From: Piscinibacter defluvii
GTDB lineage: Bacteria > Pseudomonadota > Gammaproteobacteria > Burkholderiales > Burkholderiaceae_C
Direction of reading: 5' to 3'
NCBI RefSeq assembly: GCF_004011805.1
Contig: NZ_RCHJ01000016.1
Location: 62,001 to 126,000, forward strand
Length of the DNA stretch: 64,000 nt
The notes beneath the pieces were generated by a model, which was given only the letters and a program-made list of their open reading frames with translations, was not told the DNA's origin and did not search any database. Each line of letters starts with the position of its first letter. Position 1 is the first letter of the stretch. The position numbers and the translations under genes are program-made. Positions 19,266 through 29,963 of the stretch are shown piece by piece.

Positions 19266-20558
19266 TTACTCCGCGATCAGGGTGGACAGGCGCAGGCTCA
19301 GGGCAGCGCGCTGGGCGTCGAGGTCGATGCTGCGCAGCTGCGTCTCCAGCACCTGGCTGCGCGCGGCCAGCACGGCCGAGAGGTCGCCCCGGCCGGCCTG
19401 GTAGGCGGCCGTGGCCAGCGTCACCCGCTCGGCCGCCAGCGGCTGCCCGGCGCCGCGCAGCCGCTCGGCCTGGGCGTCGAGCGCCTGCAGTTCGGCCAGC
19501 ATCGCGTCGGTCTCGGCCGCATGGCGGCGCAGCAGGTCGTCGCGTTCGGCCTCGAGGCGTTCGAGCTCGCGCCGCTTGGCCGCGATCTGCGGCTGCTGGC
19601 GGCGCTCGCGCTGCCAGGGCAGGTCGAAGCGGAGCTGGAACGACACCATGTCGTCGTAGCGCGGGCGCCGGCTGTAGGCCACTTCCCAGGCCCAGTCGCC
19701 GCGCTGCTCGGCATCGGCCTCGGCCGCCTCGGCCTGGGCCATCGCACGCATCGGCGCATAGGGCGCCAGCTCGGCGTGCTGCGGCAGCGAGGCCCGCAGG
19801 GCGTCGCCGTCGACGCGACGGGTCGGCGGCTCGCCCTGCAGCGGCGCGTCGGCGCGTGCACCGATCCAGCGGCGCAGCTCCGCGCGCGCCTTGCGCAGGT
19901 CGCGCGCCAGTTCGTCGGCACGGTCGGCGATGGCCAGCGCCTCCTGCCGCGCCATCGTCAGCTCGGCCGGCAGCGCCGAGCCGCCCGCGATGCGCGCCGG
20001 CAGCGTGTCCTGCAGCAGCCGGTTCTCGCGCTGGAAGCCGGCCACCTGCGCCAGCCGCGCCTCGGCGTAGTGCACCGCCAGCCAGGCCAGGCCGGCATCG
20101 CGGCGGACGGCCAGCTCGGCGGCCACCAGCATCGCGCGGTCGCGCTCGCTGCGGGCCTGCGCCGCCTGCTCGCGTGCGTCGCGCCGGGCGCGGTTGGGCA
20201 TCTCCTGCATCAGCGCGATGCGCTGCATCGTGCCGGTGTCGCGCGTGGTGCGCCAGCGGTCGGGCCCGGCGATCGGCAGGTTCTCGACACCGACCGACAG
20301 GCGCGGATCGGGCAGCGCCGCGGCGGCCGGCACGAGGGCCGTCGACCCGGCCAGCGTGGCCTGCTGCGCCCGGAGGGCCGGCGCACCCTGGCGGGCCAGT
20401 TCGAGCGCCTCGGCGTAGCTCAGCGCGGGGGCGGCCGGGTCCGCCGACGCGGGGCCGCCCCCCAGTGCGGCCATGCCCAGCACCCACGCCAGGGCCAGCT
20501 TGGACGGCAGGCGCCGCCCGGCGTGCCGGCACGGCACGCGAACGATGAAACGGGACAC
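19266..20558 (-). CDS. cusC: CusC-type outer-membrane factor (TolC family)
   Basis: 430 residues beginning at GTG 20558, which is preceded by AAGGAG at the right distance. Signal peptide ends near ASA at about residue 40. The mature part has the two OEP repeats typical of TolC-family trimers, rich in long Ala/Arg/Glu helices (ALELARQGAPALRAQQATLA; later AYQAGRGDLSAVLAARSQVLE). It forms the outer-membrane exit duct for the CusBA pump encoded 4 bp downstream. There is no lipobox Cys, unlike the second TolC-like protein at 27954-29402. Confidence 0.9.
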   Translation of the reverse strand: MSRFIVRVPCRHAGRRLPSKLALAWVLGMAALGGGPASADPAAPALSYAEALELARQGAPALRAQQATLAGSTALVPAAAALPDPRLSVGVENLPIAGPDRWRTTRDTGTMQRIALMQEMPNRARRDAREQAAQARSERDRAMLVAAELAVRRDAGLAWLAVHYAEARLAQVAGFQRENRLLQDTLPARIAGGSALPAELTMARQEALAIADRADELARDLRKARAELRRWIGARADAPLQGEPPTRRVDGDALRASLPQHAELAPYAPMRAMAQAEAAEADAEQRGDWAWEVAYSRRPRYDDMVSFQLRFDLPWQRERRQQPQIAAKRRELERLEAERDDLLRRHAAETDAMLAELQALDAQAERLRGAGQPLAAERVTLATAAYQAGRGDLSAVLAARSQVLETQLRSIDLDAQRAALSLRLSTLIAE

Positions 20559-20642
20559 GACACTCTCCTTCGGATCGAAAGCACGGCGAACGCACGAGAC
20601 CCGGGCGCACCGCAGGGGCGCGCCCGGACCCGGGTCCGCGGG

Positions 20643-21056
20643 CTAGTTCCGCAGGACGAGGAAGGTGAGGAAGAGCGGGGGCGACCCGCGGGGCGGCCCG
20701 TGGGCCACCGAGGCCTGCATGCGGGCCGCCAGCTGGGCGGCGTCCGCGACGTCGATGCTGCCGAGCAGCGCGGCGCCGACGGCCATCGCCGGCGGCGCGT
20801 CCGGCGCCGCCGTCTGGCTGTTCACCGAGGTCGTGCCGGCCTCGCAGTGCGCCTTGCACAGCTGCGGCTGCTCCGGGTCCATGCGCGAGGGCATGCTGCC
20901 GTCGCAGTCCGGCATGGTGGCCATCTCGGCCACGGCGTCGCCGCTGGCCGGCGCAAGCTGCGGGCAGGCATACGCCGCCGTGGCCAGCTGGGTGAACAGC
21001 AGCACGGCGAGCAGCCAGCCCGAAAGCCGGCGGCGGTGACGGAGCAACGCGCGCAT
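20643..21056 (-). CDS. Small secreted Cys-containing protein of the copper cluster (family A)
   Basis: 137 residues if started at ATG 21056; a longer form from 21104 has 153. A signal peptide (LSGWLLAVLLFTQLATAAYA) is followed by ACPQL, a Cys in MPDCDGSM, then QPQLCKAHCEAG and a C-terminal GSPPLFLTFLVLRN. The same pattern (Ala-Cys after the signal peptide, C-x3-C-E in the middle, short hydrophobic GPP-type C-terminus) recurs in the protein at 25033-25521, which suggests duplication. I do not know a named family. Its place directly before cusC suggests a periplasmic role in copper binding or thiol chemistry; this is inference only. Confidence 0.68.
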   Translation of the reverse strand: MRALLRHRRRLSGWLLAVLLFTQLATAAYACPQLAPASGDAVAEMATMPDCDGSMPSRMDPEQPQLCKAHCEAGTTSVNSQTAAPDAPPAMAVGAALLGSIDVADAAQLAARMQASVAHGPPRGSPPLFLTFLVLRN

Positions 21057-21069
21057 GGGGCGCAGTCTA

Positions 21070-21109
21070 GGCGCTTGCGGTGCTCGCGTCCTGTCCCGGG
21101 TCAAGCGCC
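21070..21109. repeat. 8-bp inverted repeat with long loop
   Basis: GGCGCTTG (21070-21077) and CAAGCGCC (21102-21109) are exact inverted arms around 24 bases, in the gap between the two small secreted-protein genes. On the minus strand one arm overlaps a TTGACC. It could be a regulator site or an RNA stem; no -10 at proper spacing follows. Confidence 0.45.
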
Positions 21110-21122
21110 GCGCCCGTCGCCA

Positions 21123-21496
21123 TCAGCGCTCGAGCAGGAACTGCAGGGTGACCGGCTGGCCGGCCTTGTTGGTCCACATCCAGCAGTAGTCCTGATCGAG
21201 CGCCACCTTCAGCCGGCCGCTGGCGCCGGCCAGGGCGTCGCGGCGCTCCGGGTAGCGCACCTTCTTGCCCTCGTGGTAGTGGATGTTGAAGTTCAGCGGC
21301 CCGCTGGCCTCGAAGCGCCACGCGATCGACTCGGCGCGGGCGAGCCTGCCGCAGGCCTCGGCGAACTTGCCCGGCGCCACCGTCACGCGGTGCTCGAACC
21401 GACCGGCGCCGCTCCAGGCGATGTCGATGACTTCCGCCTGCGCGGCGGCCGGCCAGAGCACCGCGAGCGGCACGAGAAGGGATCGAAGGGGATTGG

Positions 21497-21500
<4 letters not shown>
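21123..21500 (-). CDS. Unassigned periplasmic protein coupled to copper ATPase 1
   Basis: 125 residues. A signal peptide ends at AAAQA (about residue 22); the mature chain is compact and beta-rich, with [16 protein letters not shown], an aromatic/His stretch [16 protein letters not shown] and [16 protein letters not shown] near the end. Two Cys and several His, Trp and Met residues could bind metal. The start overlaps the copper ATPase stop by 4 bp (ATGA), so the two proteins are translationally coupled. No known domain is recognised. The coupling suggests it receives or senses copper leaving the ATPase on the periplasmic side, but this is inference. Confidence 0.72.
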
Positions 21501-23851
<2,351 letters not shown>

Positions 23852-23904
23852 GAACGGGCTCCTCGGTCCGACGGGCATCGGCGATGCCCGAACGCGATGG
23901 GATG

Positions 23905-23935
23905 ACCATAGGCCTTGCCGCGGTGTGAAGGTCAA
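23905..23935 (-). promoter_or_regulatory. CueR-type promoter/operator of copper ATPase 1
   Basis: Minus strand: -35 TTGACC (23935-23930), 19-bp spacer, -10 TATGGT (23910-23905). The spacer and -35 hold the dyad CCTT-N11-AAGG. An overlong 19-bp spacer with a dyad inside it is the hallmark of MerR-family activated promoters. Same layout as the three sites near 33-34 kb. Confidence 0.85.
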
Positions 23936-23946
23936 GCCCGGCGGGT

Positions 23947-24438
23947 TCAGCGCCCGGCCGGCCGGTTCAGTTCGTCGTGCCGCGCGCGAATGGCAGCCGG
24001 CCACTGCGCCTTGATCCACGAGAGCGCGGCGACGATCTCCTCGTCGCTGAGCCCGCCCTCGTAGGCGGGCATCGCGGACACGTAGTCCTTCAGGTTCGCG
24101 GCCTTGGCCACGCCGTGCTTGGTGATGCGGAACAGCACCTCGTCCGGGTGATGCCAGGTGTGCCCGCTCGCGTCGTGTGGCGGCGCCGGCAGCATGCCGT
24201 CGGGACCACGCTCGCGCCAGGCGGGCTGCCCCTCCAGGCGCGCGCCGTGGCAGGCCGCGCACTGCGCCGCATAGACACGCTGGCCCAGCGCGGTGACGGC
24301 CGGGTCGTCCGGGCGAAGCCGGACCTCGGGCGGCAGGGCGCGCTCGGCACGCCACCACAGGTAGGCGCCCGCCGCGACCGCGGCGAGCACCGCCGCGGCC
24401 AGCCCTGCGGCGACCCGGGACGTCCAGGCGACGGCCAT
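23947..24438 (-). CDS. Membrane-anchored cytochrome c
   Basis: 163 residues with an N-terminal uncleaved-type helix (about 8-28), then one class I cytochrome c domain: heme motif CAACH (about residue 60) and an axial Met candidate in SAMPAYEG (about 123), ending [15 protein letters not shown]. It follows the Met-rich lipoprotein with a 3-bp gap, so they are cotranscribed. In a copper cluster with a multicopper oxidase it may pass electrons from Cu(I) oxidation to the respiratory chain, or supply them; this is inference. Its end lies 95 bp before the ATPase 1 start, and the ATPase has its own promoter in that gap. Confidence 0.88.
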   Translation of the reverse strand: MAVAWTSRVAAGLAAAVLAAVAAGAYLWWRAERALPPEVRLRPDDPAVTALGQRVYAAQCAACHGARLEGQPAWRERGPDGMLPAPPHDASGHTWHHPDEVLFRITKHGVAKAANLKDYVSAMPAYEGGLSDEEIVAALSWIKAQWPAAIRARHDELNRPAGR

Positions 24439-24441
24439 CGT

Positions 24442-24912
24442 TCAGGGCCGGGCCGGCGGCGCGCCCATGCGGTCCATCATCATCTGCATCATCGACTGCA
24501 TCATGTCCATGCGCTTCTCCATCATCTGCTGGCGCGTGGCCATGTCCATCGGCGCGCTGGCGGCACCCGCCGGGCCCATGCCTCGCATGCCGCCCATGCC
24601 GCCCATGCCCATGCCGCCCATGCCGCCCATCAGCGCCATGCCGTCCTGCATCAGCTTCATGTGCTCGGCCATCAGCGCCTGGCGCTCCTGTGGCGTCGCC
24701 GCGCGCGACATCTTCTCGTGCATCTCGCGCATCGCCTTCATGTGCGCATCCATCATCGCCATCCGGTCGGCCGGCCCGGGTGCGGCCGCGGCGGAACCCG
24801 GCGGGTGGTGGGCGGCATGACCGGGGCCGCCGCGGGCGGCCGGGTTCTGGGCGCAGGCGGTCAGCGAAAGGGCGGCTGCGACGGCCAGGGCAATCGAACG
24901 ACGAGTGACCAT
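24442..24912 (-). CDS. Methionine-rich lipoprotein
   Basis: 156 residues with lipobox LTAC (about residues 17-20). Thirty-two of 156 residues are Met, in three clusters: [18 protein letters not shown], a Gly-Met repeat ([19 protein letters not shown]) and a C-terminal [20 protein letters not shown], with a His pair near the N-terminus. Met clusters bind Cu(I) and Ag(I) by thioether ligation, so an envelope copper-buffering role is likely. The Met-poor middle ([15 protein letters not shown]) resembles helix-forming segments of Spy/CpxP-like periplasmic proteins, but no firm family is claimed. Next gene is the cytochrome. Confidence 0.82.
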   Translation of the reverse strand: MVTRRSIALAVAAALSLTACAQNPAARGGPGHAAHHPPGSAAAAPGPADRMAMMDAHMKAMREMHEKMSRAATPQERQALMAEHMKLMQDGMALMGGMGGMGMGGMGGMRGMGPAGAASAPMDMATRQQMMEKRMDMMQSMMQMMMDRMGAPPARP

Positions 24913-25032
24913 GATGAGGCTCCAGTGGAATGGGTACGGGTTTCGCCGTCGTGCGACGGCGGGGGCCGCGGCGCGCGGACCGGTGCGCTGCGCGGGTCAC
25001 GCCCGCGCCGGCGCCAGCCCGGCCGGAGGGGG
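24913..25032. other. Intergenic, with a short GC hairpin
   Basis: 120 bp between two minus-strand genes. CGCCGTCG (24944-24951) and CGACGGCG (24954-24961) form a perfect dyad. On the minus strand it is followed by GAAACCC rather than T residues, so termination is unproven. No CueR-type dyad was found here. Confidence 0.4.
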
Positions 25033-25521
25033 CTACAGCGTCAGTCGCAGGAAGGCGATGGCCACCGGCGGGCCCGGTGGCGGCGGCGCCGCAAGGGGGC
25101 GCCAGCGGGGCCCGGCGCGCGCCGGCGCCAACGCCGGCCAGCCGTCGAAGGCCGCGGGCGGCAGCACCGCCGCGACGGCAGCGCCGTCTCCCTTCGAGGG
25201 CTGGGCCTTCGCGACGATGTTCTGCTCCGACTCGCAGAAGCTGGCGCAGGCCTGCCGTGCCGGGTCGGGCTCGTCTGCCGTGCCATGCGGCGCAACGACG
25301 TGCCCAACGGCGGGTGCGCCGGCGATGCTGTGCGGGTGGTGTTCGGGCACGCCCGCCATGACGGCGGATGGCTGCACGAGGCAGGCATGGGCCCAGCTCG
25401 CGACGGTCGCGAACAGCCAGACGAGCAGCATCACCGAGGCGATTCGGCGGGGTCGTTGGCGGCGTGGCGCGAGCGGCATGGACACGGTGCTCGCCGGGGC
25501 ATCGAACTCCGGCCGAGTCAT
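25033..25521 (-). CDS. Small secreted Cys-containing protein of the copper cluster (family A, second copy)
   Basis: 162 residues from ATG 25521; an internal ATG ([12 protein letters not shown]) is a plausible shorter start just before the membrane segment. Signal sequence [20 protein letters not shown] is followed by ACLVQ, a His cluster (PEHHPHS), then [14 protein letters not shown] and a C-terminal [13 protein letters not shown]. These landmarks match the 20643-21056 protein (ACPQL, LCKAHCE, SPPLFLTFLVL) in order and spacing, although the stretches between are unlike and Pro/Ala-rich. No named family is recognised. Probably a periplasmic metal or thiol protein. Confidence 0.66.
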   Translation of the reverse strand: MTRPEFDAPASTVSMPLAPRRQRPRRIASVMLLVWLFATVASWAHACLVQPSAVMAGVPEHHPHSIAGAPAVGHVVAPHGTADEPDPARQACASFCESEQNIVAKAQPSKGDGAAVAAVLPPAAFDGWPALAPARAGPRWRPLAAPPPPGPPVAIAFLRLTL

Positions 25522-25589
25522 GCTAGGCCCACCCGTAGCACCCCGCTTGAGCGCCATCAACCCGGCTCTCCCGCGCGCGCGATCCGCGG

Positions 25590-25922
25590 CTACTTCGCCG
25601 CCTCGATGGCGGTCACGACATAGCTGCCGGCGGACTTCTCGGCGCGGAACTTCACCTTGTCGCCCACCTTGACCTTGTCGAGCAGCGCGGGATCCTTGAC
25701 CTGGAAGACCATCGTCATGCCCGGCATGTCGAGGTTCCTGATCTCGCCGTGCTTGAGGGTCAGCTTGCCGGCGTCCTTGTCGACCTTGCGGACTTCGCCG
25801 TCGGCCATGTCGGACGTGTCCGCGGCGGCGTGGTGGGCGGAATGATCGTCCGCCTTCGGCTGCGCCACGGCGGGGCCGCCCAGCAGGGCGGCGGCGAGGA
25901 GTGCGGGGGCGAGGTGGTTCAT
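25590..25922 (-). CDS. CusF-like periplasmic copper-binding protein
   Basis: 110 residues with a signal peptide (cleavage near AVAQ, about residue 20), a His/Asp-rich linker (DDHSAHHAAAD) and one CusF-type OB-fold domain. Three of the CusF ligands are present, His58, Met69 and Met71 (LKHGEIRNLDMPGMTM), but the Trp that caps the Cu(I) site in E. coli CusF is Met66 here. The site could thus be an all-Met/His centre with different affinity or redox behaviour from the CusF domain fused to CusB in the same cluster, which keeps Trp. Likely a periplasmic copper chaperone. Confidence 0.88.
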   Translation of the reverse strand: MNHLAPALLAAALLGGPAVAQPKADDHSAHHAAADTSDMADGEVRKVDKDAGKLTLKHGEIRNLDMPGMTMVFQVKDPALLDKVKVGDKVKFRAEKSAGSYVVTAIEAAK

Positions 25923-25985
25923 GGGATGTTGTGTTCCGAATGGAGGGAGCGGGAGAGGAAGAAGCGACGCGAGGCGGCGCCGCGT

Positions 25986-26489
25986 TCAGCCGGGGCCGAC
26001 ATGGATGCGGCCGATCATGCCGGCCTGGTAGTGGCCTGCGATCAGGCAGGCGAACTCGAAGGTGCCGGCGCGGTTGAAGGTCCAGACGATCTCGCCGGTC
26101 TTGCCCGGCGCCACATGGGCCATGTACGGCTCGTCGTGTTCCATGTCCGGGAACTTCATCATCAGCTCGGCGTGCCTGGCGTTCTCGGCCCGGGTGCCGA
26201 TGACGAACTCGTGCATCGTCTTGCCGGCGTTGTGCACGCGAAAGCGCAGCGTCTCGCCGAGCCGGACGTCGATGCGCTCGGGCGTGAAGCGCATGTTGTC
26301 GGCCATGCGGACCTCGATGGTGCGGCGGGCGGCCCTGGCCTCGCCGGCGATGCCCCAGTCCTTCTGTTCCTTGCGGACCGGCCCGGCTTTCTGCGGATGG
26401 TCCTTGTCGCCGTGGGCGCGTGCGAGGCCGGGCAGGCCCAGCCCCAGGGCCGAGGCGGCGGAGATGAGTCGACGTCTGCTGATCTGCAT
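25986..26489 (-). CDS. Cupredoxin (type 1 copper protein)
   Basis: 167 residues. N-terminal Tat-like signal (SRRRLIS, then a hydrophobic stretch to about 25), a Lys/His-rich segment (HGDKDHPQKAG) and a single cupredoxin domain. The type 1 copper ligands can be read directly as His93 (TMHEF), Cys148, His153 and Met158 (ACLIAGHYQAGM). It should be a small periplasmic blue copper protein, acting as electron carrier or copper store. It starts 11 bp after the multicopper oxidase, so the two are cotranscribed and probably redox partners. Compared with plastocyanin, the domain has an extra loop around residues 100-120 rich in His, Met and Asp. Confidence 0.9.
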   Translation of the reverse strand: MQISRRRLISAASALGLGLPGLARAHGDKDHPQKAGPVRKEQKDWGIAGEARAARRTIEVRMADNMRFTPERIDVRLGETLRFRVHNAGKTMHEFVIGTRAENARHAELMMKFPDMEHDEPYMAHVAPGKTGEIVWTFNRAGTFEFACLIAGHYQAGMIGRIHVGPG

Positions 26490-26500
26490 GGGGAACCCCT

Positions 26501-27922
26501 TCAATGACCGACGTGCCCGCCGGCCGGCTTGCGAACCGTGACCTCGATGTCTTGCGCGGGCCGGGACACCATCGGCATCGATCCGGCACTCTCGGCCTTG
26601 AAGCGCGCCGGGTCGGGCACGCCGCCGGCGGCACCGATGGCGCCGGTGAACTCGTAGGCCACCGTGCCCGCCGGGTGCCGGTACCAGCCGGGGTCGGTGT
26701 AGTCGCCGCGCTTCTGCTCCTTGCGCACCTTCACGACGCTGAACATGCCGCCCATGCCGACGGCGCCGAACGGTCCCTGGCCGGCCATCATCGGCGCCGT
26801 GTTGTCGGGCAGCGGCATCTCCATCTCGGTCATGTCCTTCATGCCGCGCTCGCCCATCACCATGTAGTCGGGAATGAGCTTCGTGATCTGGCGCGCCACG
26901 CCGGAATGGTCGACGCCGATCATGGTCGGCACGCCATGGCCCATCGCGTTCATCGTGTGGTGGCTCTTGTGGCAGTGGAAGGCCCAGTCGCCCTCCTCGT
27001 CGGCCAGGAAGTCCATCTGCCGCATCTGGCCCACCGCGATGTCGGCCGTCACCTCGTACTGGCGCGAGCTCTTCGGCGTGGGGCCGCCGTCGGTGCCGGT
27101 GACCAGGAACTCGTGGCCGTGCAGGTGGATCGGGTGGTTGGTCATCGTCAGGTTGCCCACTCGGATGCGCACCTTGTCCATGTGGCGCACCACCAGCGGG
27201 GCGATGCCCGGGAAGATGCGGCTGTTCCAGCTCCAGAGGTTGAAATCGAGCATCGTCATGATCTTCGGCGTGGCGCTGCCGGGATCGATGTCGTAGGCGT
27301 TGAGCAGGAAGCAGAAGTCGCGGTCGACCTCGTCGATCAGCGGGTGCCGGCCCTTCGGGTGCGTGACCCAGAAGCCCATCATGCCCATCGCCATCTGCAC
27401 CATCTCGTCGGCATGCGGGTGGTACATGAAGGTGCCGGGGCGCCGCGCGACGAACTCGTAGACGAAGGTCTTGCCCGGCGGGATGCCCGGCTGCGTCAGG
27501 CCGGTGACGCCGTCCATGCCGTTGGGCAGGCGCTGGCCGTGCCAGTGGACGCTGGTGAGTTCGCCGAGCCGGTTGGTGACGAACAGGCGCACACGGTCGC
27601 CCTCCACCACCTCGATGGTCGGCCCCGGGCTCTGGCCGTTGTAGCCCCACAGGTGGGCCTTGAACCCGGGTGCCATCTCGCGCACCACGGGCTCGGCCAC
27701 CAGGTGGAACTCCTTGACGCCGTTGTTCATGCGCCAGGGCAGCGTCCAGCCGTTGAGCGTGACCACGGGGTTGTAGGGGCGGCCGGTGTTGGGCACCAGC
27801 GGCGGCATCGTGTCGGGCGTGGTCTGGATCACCGGCTCGGGCAGCGCGGCCATCGCGACCTTGCTGACCGTGCCGGCCGTCACGGCCGCGGCGGCGCCCA
27901 GGAGGTTTCTGCGGGAGAACAT
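26501..27922 (-). CDS. Multicopper oxidase (copper resistance type)
   Basis: 473 residues with a Tat signal (SRRNLLGAAAA). All four copper-ligand motifs are intact: HWHG (126-129), HPH (168-170), HPIHLHGH (263-270) and HCHKSHH (316-322) with the T1 Met near 327. A Met-rich C-terminal region (residues about 345-400: MVMGERGMKDMTEMEMPL, GMGGMFSV) is like the Cu(I)-recruiting segments of CueO/PcoA-type oxidases. It would oxidise periplasmic Cu(I) to less toxic Cu(II) using oxygen. A GGAAGG Shine-Dalgarno sequence precedes the ATG. Neighbours are the cupredoxin downstream and an outer-membrane factor upstream. Confidence 0.92.
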   Translation of the reverse strand: MFSRRNLLGAAAAVTAGTVSKVAMAALPEPVIQTTPDTMPPLVPNTGRPYNPVVTLNGWTLPWRMNNGVKEFHLVAEPVVREMAPGFKAHLWGYNGQSPGPTIEVVEGDRVRLFVTNRLGELTSVHWHGQRLPNGMDGVTGLTQPGIPPGKTFVYEFVARRPGTFMYHPHADEMVQMAMGMMGFWVTHPKGRHPLIDEVDRDFCFLLNAYDIDPGSATPKIMTMLDFNLWSWNSRIFPGIAPLVVRHMDKVRIRVGNLTMTNHPIHLHGHEFLVTGTDGGPTPKSSRQYEVTADIAVGQMRQMDFLADEEGDWAFHCHKSHHTMNAMGHGVPTMIGVDHSGVARQITKLIPDYMVMGERGMKDMTEMEMPLPDNTAPMMAGQGPFGAVGMGGMFSVVKVRKEQKRGDYTDPGWYRHPAGTVAYEFTGAIGAAGGVPDPARFKAESAGSMPMVSRPAQDIEVTVRKPAGGHVGH

Positions 27923-27953
27923 GGATTCCTTCCTCGTGTTCGGTTCGGGCCGT

Positions 27954-29402
27954 TCAGTGGCCGGGGCCGCCGGCCTCGGCGGCCGGCATCGCCGGTCCGG
28001 CGGCGGCACTCAGGCTGGGTTTGCCGACCAGGGCCATGTCGAGGTCGGCCTGGGCGATCCAGAAGTCGCGCAGCGCGTCGATCGCGCCGTTGACACTGGC
28101 GATCTGCGAGCGCGCATCGGCGAGCAGTTCGAACACGCCGATCAGCATGCCGTTGTAGCGCAGCAGGTTCTCCTCGGCGATGCGCGCCTTCAGCGGCACG
28201 ATCTCGTCGCGCTGGTGCCTGGCGATGTCCCAGGCCGAGCGGTAGGCGCCATAGGCCTCGCGCACCTCCGAGCGGGCGTTGACCGCCGTCTCGGCGGCGC
28301 GGTGCAGCGCCTGCATGTACACGCCTTCGGCGCGTGCCACGCGGGCACCGCCCCAGTCGAACAGCGGCAGCTCCAGCCCGATCTCCCAGCCCTTCTGCGT
28401 GGGCGCCTCGTTGGAGCTGTTGCGTACCCCGCCCAGCTCGAGCACGTTGATGAAGCGCGTCGTGCGCGTCAGGCCCAGGTTGCGCGCCGTCGCCTCGGCG
28501 CCCGCGCGGGCCGCGGCCACGTCGAGCCGCTGCGCCAGCGCGGTGCGCTCGATGTCGGGCAACTCGCGCGGCTGCGGCGGCAGGTCGGGCAGCCGCTGTG
28601 GCAGCTCGAAGCCGGTCTGCGCGCCCCACAGGCCCAGCAGGCGCGTGAGGCGTTCGCGCGCGGCCCGCTGCTGCTGCTCGGCCCGCGCCAGGTTCAGCGC
28701 CGCGTCGGCGTAGAAGCCCTGTTCGCGCGCCTGCTGCAGCTTGTTGAAGTTGCCCACCTGCGCCATGCGGCGCGCCAGCTCGGCACCGGCCTCGGCAGCC
28801 TGCATGACCTGGCGGCTGTAGCGCGCAGACTCCCCGGCCGCGACTGCCTGCACCCAGGCCTTGCGCGTGTCGGCGGCCAGCGCCAGCACCTGCATGGCCA
28901 CCGTGTGGCGCACCTGCTCGAGGCGGCGGGCCTCGACGCGCTGCACCAGCGGCAGGGCGATCAGGCGGGCCAGGTCGACGTGGAGGCCGCGTTCCAGCTC
29001 GATTTCGTCGCCCTTCGTGAGGCGGCCGAAGCTGAAGCCCGGGTTCGGCAGGCGGCCGGCCTGCACGACCTCGGCCTCGGTGATGCCGAGGTCGGCGTAG
29101 GCGGCCTGCAGGCCGCGGTTGTTCAGCAGCGCCACCTGGACCGCCTCGTCCATGCCCAGCGGCCGGGCCAGCAGTTCGGCAACGCGCTGCTCGATGCGGT
29201 CCAGGTCCTCGGGCTGGCGGGCCCAGGCCAGCTCCGCCGCTGTGCCCAGGTGCCCGGCGGTGGCCTGCCGGACGGTCTCGAAGCCCCCGTCGGGACTGAA
29301 GGACGCGCATCCCGCCAGGGTGAGCACCAGGGCGGCCAGCCCGCCGAGCCGGGCCGGCGACGACGGCGCGACGACGAGGCCGCTGGTTGGTAGTCGAGTC
29401 AT
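27954..29402 (-). CDS. TolC-family outer-membrane lipoprotein (second, oxidase-linked)
   Basis: 482 residues from ATG 29402, with GAGGGG six bases upstream; ATG 29408 is possible. Lipobox LTLAGC near residue 31 makes it a lipoprotein like CusC, OprM and NodT. Two OEP repeats follow (MDEAVQVALLNNRGLQAAYADLG; later ARVARAEGVYMQALHRAAE). It lies 31 bp upstream of the multicopper oxidase with no RND pump or adaptor next to it. It may serve the CusBA pump as an alternative channel or work with the oxidase, as PcoB/CopB-type outer-membrane proteins do; the sequence is TolC-like, not CopB-like. Confidence 0.88.
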   Translation of the reverse strand: MTRLPTSGLVVAPSSPARLGGLAALVLTLAGCASFSPDGGFETVRQATAGHLGTAAELAWARQPEDLDRIEQRVAELLARPLGMDEAVQVALLNNRGLQAAYADLGITEAEVVQAGRLPNPGFSFGRLTKGDEIELERGLHVDLARLIALPLVQRVEARRLEQVRHTVAMQVLALAADTRKAWVQAVAAGESARYSRQVMQAAEAGAELARRMAQVGNFNKLQQAREQGFYADAALNLARAEQQQRAARERLTRLLGLWGAQTGFELPQRLPDLPPQPRELPDIERTALAQRLDVAAARAGAEATARNLGLTRTTRFINVLELGGVRNSSNEAPTQKGWEIGLELPLFDWGGARVARAEGVYMQALHRAAETAVNARSEVREAYGAYRSAWDIARHQRDEIVPLKARIAEENLLRYNGMLIGVFELLADARSQIASVNGAIDALRDFWIAQADLDMALVGKPSLSAAAGPAMPAAEAGGPGH

Positions 29403-29412
29403 CGCCATCCCC

Positions 29413-29787
29413 TCAATGCATCCTGTGGCCGCCGTGGGACGGCGCGCTGTTCGACGCCGGGGCGGGCGTGCCACGACCGACCGGCGCGGAGGCCGCCGGA
29501 TCCGGCTGCTGCGCTTCGCGGGTGTAGGTGCGCCAGCCGCCGATGCGGTTCACCGTCTCGTTGGCCTCGCGCCACGAGACACGCGTGTCATCGCCCAGCC
29601 GGCGATAGTTCGCCAGCGGCGACTGGTGGGTGACGGCCGGCACGGGCGCCTGCGCGTCGAGGGGATCGGCGCGCCCCTGGCGGGCGGAATCGCCCTGGGC
29701 CTGCGCCTGGGCGATGGACACTGCCGCGAACATCGCGACGGCGCAAACACCTCGGAACCATCCAAGGCGACGGGAAGCGGGGACCAT
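29413..29787 (-). CDS. Small periplasmic protein associated with the TolC-like lipoprotein
   Basis: 124 residues with a signal peptide (VCAVAMFAAVSIAQAQA), preceded by a clear GGAGG Shine-Dalgarno sequence. The conserved-looking core is PLDAQAPVPAVTHQSPLANYRRLGDD followed by WREANETVNRIGGWRTYTREA (residues about 41-92); the tail is Pro/Ala/Ser-rich and ends in a His/Met cluster (SHGGHRMH) that could bind metal. It ends 10 bp before the outer-membrane factor, so it is cotranscribed. Proteins with this layout occur beside heavy-metal outer-membrane factors, but no function is established. Confidence 0.7.
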   Translation of the reverse strand: MVPASRRLGWFRGVCAVAMFAAVSIAQAQAQGDSARQGRADPLDAQAPVPAVTHQSPLANYRRLGDDTRVSWREANETVNRIGGWRTYTREAQQPDPAASAPVGRGTPAPASNSAPSHGGHRMH

Positions 29788-29963
29788 GGGGACCTCCGGA
29801 AGCTCGACGAGGAGGCCTGCGGCCGGGGCGCGCAGGTGGGCAGACGGACGCGGTCCGCCGCTGGGGGCTCGATCGCGGCCCGATGGACCGCCGGAGCAAC
29901 CGTCGGGTGGACGGCTGCGCGGGCCTTGCAGGCACCCGCATCACCCCACGGCGAAGCGCCGTG
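29788..29963. other. Intergenic, 176 bp, no clear signal
   Basis: The gap between two minus-strand small-protein genes. It holds the Shine-Dalgarno sequence of the downstream gene and some GC-rich short dyads, but no convincing promoter, CueR-type dyad or terminator. Confidence 0.4.

Noticed and set aside
21062-21104. TTGACC (minus strand) before the small secreted protein gene as a CueR site
   Set aside because: No CCTT-N11-AAGG dyad; the nearest -10-like TAGACT is 29 bp from the -35.
24467-24820. A plus-strand Met/Pro-rich frame opposite the Met-rich lipoprotein
   Set aside because: The repeats mirror the Gly-Met repeats of the real gene; no ribosome binding site.
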